A stretch of DNA of 7,449 bases from positions 1 to 7,449 of the forward strand of contig JAVZMA010000031.1 of assembly GCA_038883475.1 (NCBI GenBank), written 5' to 3'. The translations under genes and the position numbers were made by a program. The notes beneath the pieces were generated by a model. The model had not been told where the DNA came from, searched no databases, and saw only the letters and a list, made by a program, of their open reading frames with translations. This document shows positions 6,612 to 7,449 of this stretch, piece by piece. Every line of letters starts with the position of its first letter. Position 1 is the stretch's first letter. The DNA is from JAVZLH01 sp038883475 (GTDB lineage Archaea; Thermoproteota; Bathyarchaeia; Bathyarchaeales; Bathycorpusculaceae).

Positions 6612-7449
6612 AAATAAAACAGTTTTAACTTTTTACGGCGGCGTGAATGAGATCGGTGGAAACAAGATACTCCTCGAAGATGGAGATGTCAAAGTGTTCT
6701 TTGATTTCGGTATGTCCTACGCCTTAAAAAAGCAGTTCTACTCTCCGCCTTTCCTATCGCCAAAAAGCGAGAAAAGCTTGCAGGAACTGGGGATTCTTCC
6801 AAAAATTGAAGGCGTATACAAGTTTGACGAGAAGCCTCCGGAAGTTGACGCCGTTTTCATTTCCCACGGGCACATGGATCACTCCGCCTACTTATCGTTC
6901 ATTAAACGGGAAATCCCAGTGTACTGCGGAGAAACAACTGAGATTATTTTGCAAGCGTTAGGCGAGATGCGGAGGGCAGATTTAGAGTTTAACGTAGAAG
7001 GTATAGATTTCAAAACTTTCAGAACCAGCAAAACCGTTAAGGTTGGCGGTTTAGAAATTGAGCCAATTCACGTTGACCATTCTGTTCCAGGCGCCTACGG
7101 CTTCATAGTGCATACTTCTAATGGGGCTGTTGTTTACACTGGAGATTTTCGTGTTCATGGCGCTAAGCCGCAGATGACAAGGGATTTTGTTGAAAAAGCT
7201 AGGGAAGCTGAGCCTTTGGCTGTTATAACCGAAGCTACGAACATGACTGGTGCTTCTGTTTCTTCTGAGGCTGAGGTTGAGGATAAGCTGAATCGTGTTG
7301 TTGCTGAAGCAGATGGGATTGTGCTTGCGGAATTTGCCTACACGGATGTTGACAGGTTGAATTCGTTCTACAGAGTCGCCAAGAAGAATGGGCGTTGTCT
7401 TGCTGTTTCACTTAGGCAAGCTTATTTGTTGAACGAACTGCGTAGGGAC
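6604..7449 (+). CDS. RNase J-like metallo-beta-lactamase nuclease, 3' partial
   Basis: Metallo-beta-lactamase-fold hydrolase most like archaeal RNase J proteins (beta-CASP family), zinc-dependent 5'-3' exo- or endoribonucleases of RNA decay and maturation. The frame is open to the window edge and the first 282 residues are present. Seen: an N-terminal strand YGGVNEIGGNKILL, DFGMSY, the zinc motif SHGHMDHSAYL (His88, His90, Asp92, His93), motif 3 HVDHS (His156 or His159), and motif 4 YTGDFR (Asp181). The beta-CASP insertion appears to begin after about residue 200, and the C-terminal metal motifs lie beyond the edge. The start is ATG 6604, which overlaps the kinase stop by 8 bases and so suggests translational coupling. 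The ATG at 6600 is in the kinase frame and is not an alternative start. A generic MBL hydrolase remains possible until the C-terminus is seen. Confidence 0.85.
   Translation, partial: MVKNKTVLTFYGGVNEIGGNKILLEDGDVKVFFDFGMSYALKKQFYSPPFLSPKSEKSLQELGILPKIEGVYKFDEKPPEVDAVFISHGHMDHSAYLSFIKREIPVYCGETTEIILQALGEMRRADLEFNVEGIDFKTFRTSKTVKVGGLEIEPIHVDHSVPGAYGFIVHTSNGAVVYTGDFRVHGAKPQMTRDFVEKAREAEPLAVITEATNMTGASVSSEAEVEDKLNRVVAEADGIVLAEFAYTDVDRLNSFYRVAKKNGRCLAVSLRQAYLLNELRRD

Noticed and set aside
1..7449. Mobile element, CRISPR array, tRNA or defence island.
   Set aside because: I see no transposase or integrase, no regularly spaced direct repeats and no tRNA-like cloverleaf in the short gaps, and the gene styles are uniform across the window.

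Overview
The window looks like a chromosomal segment from an archaeon. The closest fit I can offer is an uncultured, fermentative TACK-group lineage of the Bathyarchaeia type. This placement is inferred from protein style (archaeal ADP-forming acyl-CoA synthetase alpha subunit, archaeal RNase J-like protein, Bud32/RIO-like kinase), TATA-box-like AT motifs before several genes, two TTG starts and moderate GC. It is not proven. All seven genes lie on the + strand and are tightly packed; the longest non-coding gap is about 66 bases. I see no rRNA, tRNA, CRISPR array, insertion sequence or other mobile element.

Region 1 (1-816) is the C-terminal part of an amidohydrolase of the SAH/MTA/5'-deoxyadenosine deaminase family, cut by the left edge. 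Region 2 (about 873-3392) is a compact ABC exporter operon: one DrrA-like ATPase followed 6 bases later by one ABC-2 permease and then, directly abutting, by a second, related permease with a TTG start and a good Shine-Dalgarno. The two permeases probably form a heterodimeric pore. The substrate cannot be read from sequence.

Region 3 (3459-4832) is a stand-alone alpha subunit of an NDP-forming acyl-CoA synthetase. The catalytic His is present, but no ATP-grasp beta subunit is nearby. It has its own TATA-like promoter. Region 4 (4869-7449) starts with another TATA-like box very close to the ATG. It holds a 580-residue multidomain protein: a degenerate nucleotidyltransferase-like N-terminus, a helical/winged-helix middle and a Bud32/RIO-like kinase C-terminus. 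This gene overlaps by 8 bases the start of an RNase J-like metallo-beta-lactamase nuclease, which runs off the right edge.

Most of the window is ordinary archaeal housekeeping and transport. The items most worth a second look are the NTase-like/kinase fusion, its translational overlap with an RNase J-like nuclease, and the ABC ATPase whose switch histidine is replaced by asparagine.
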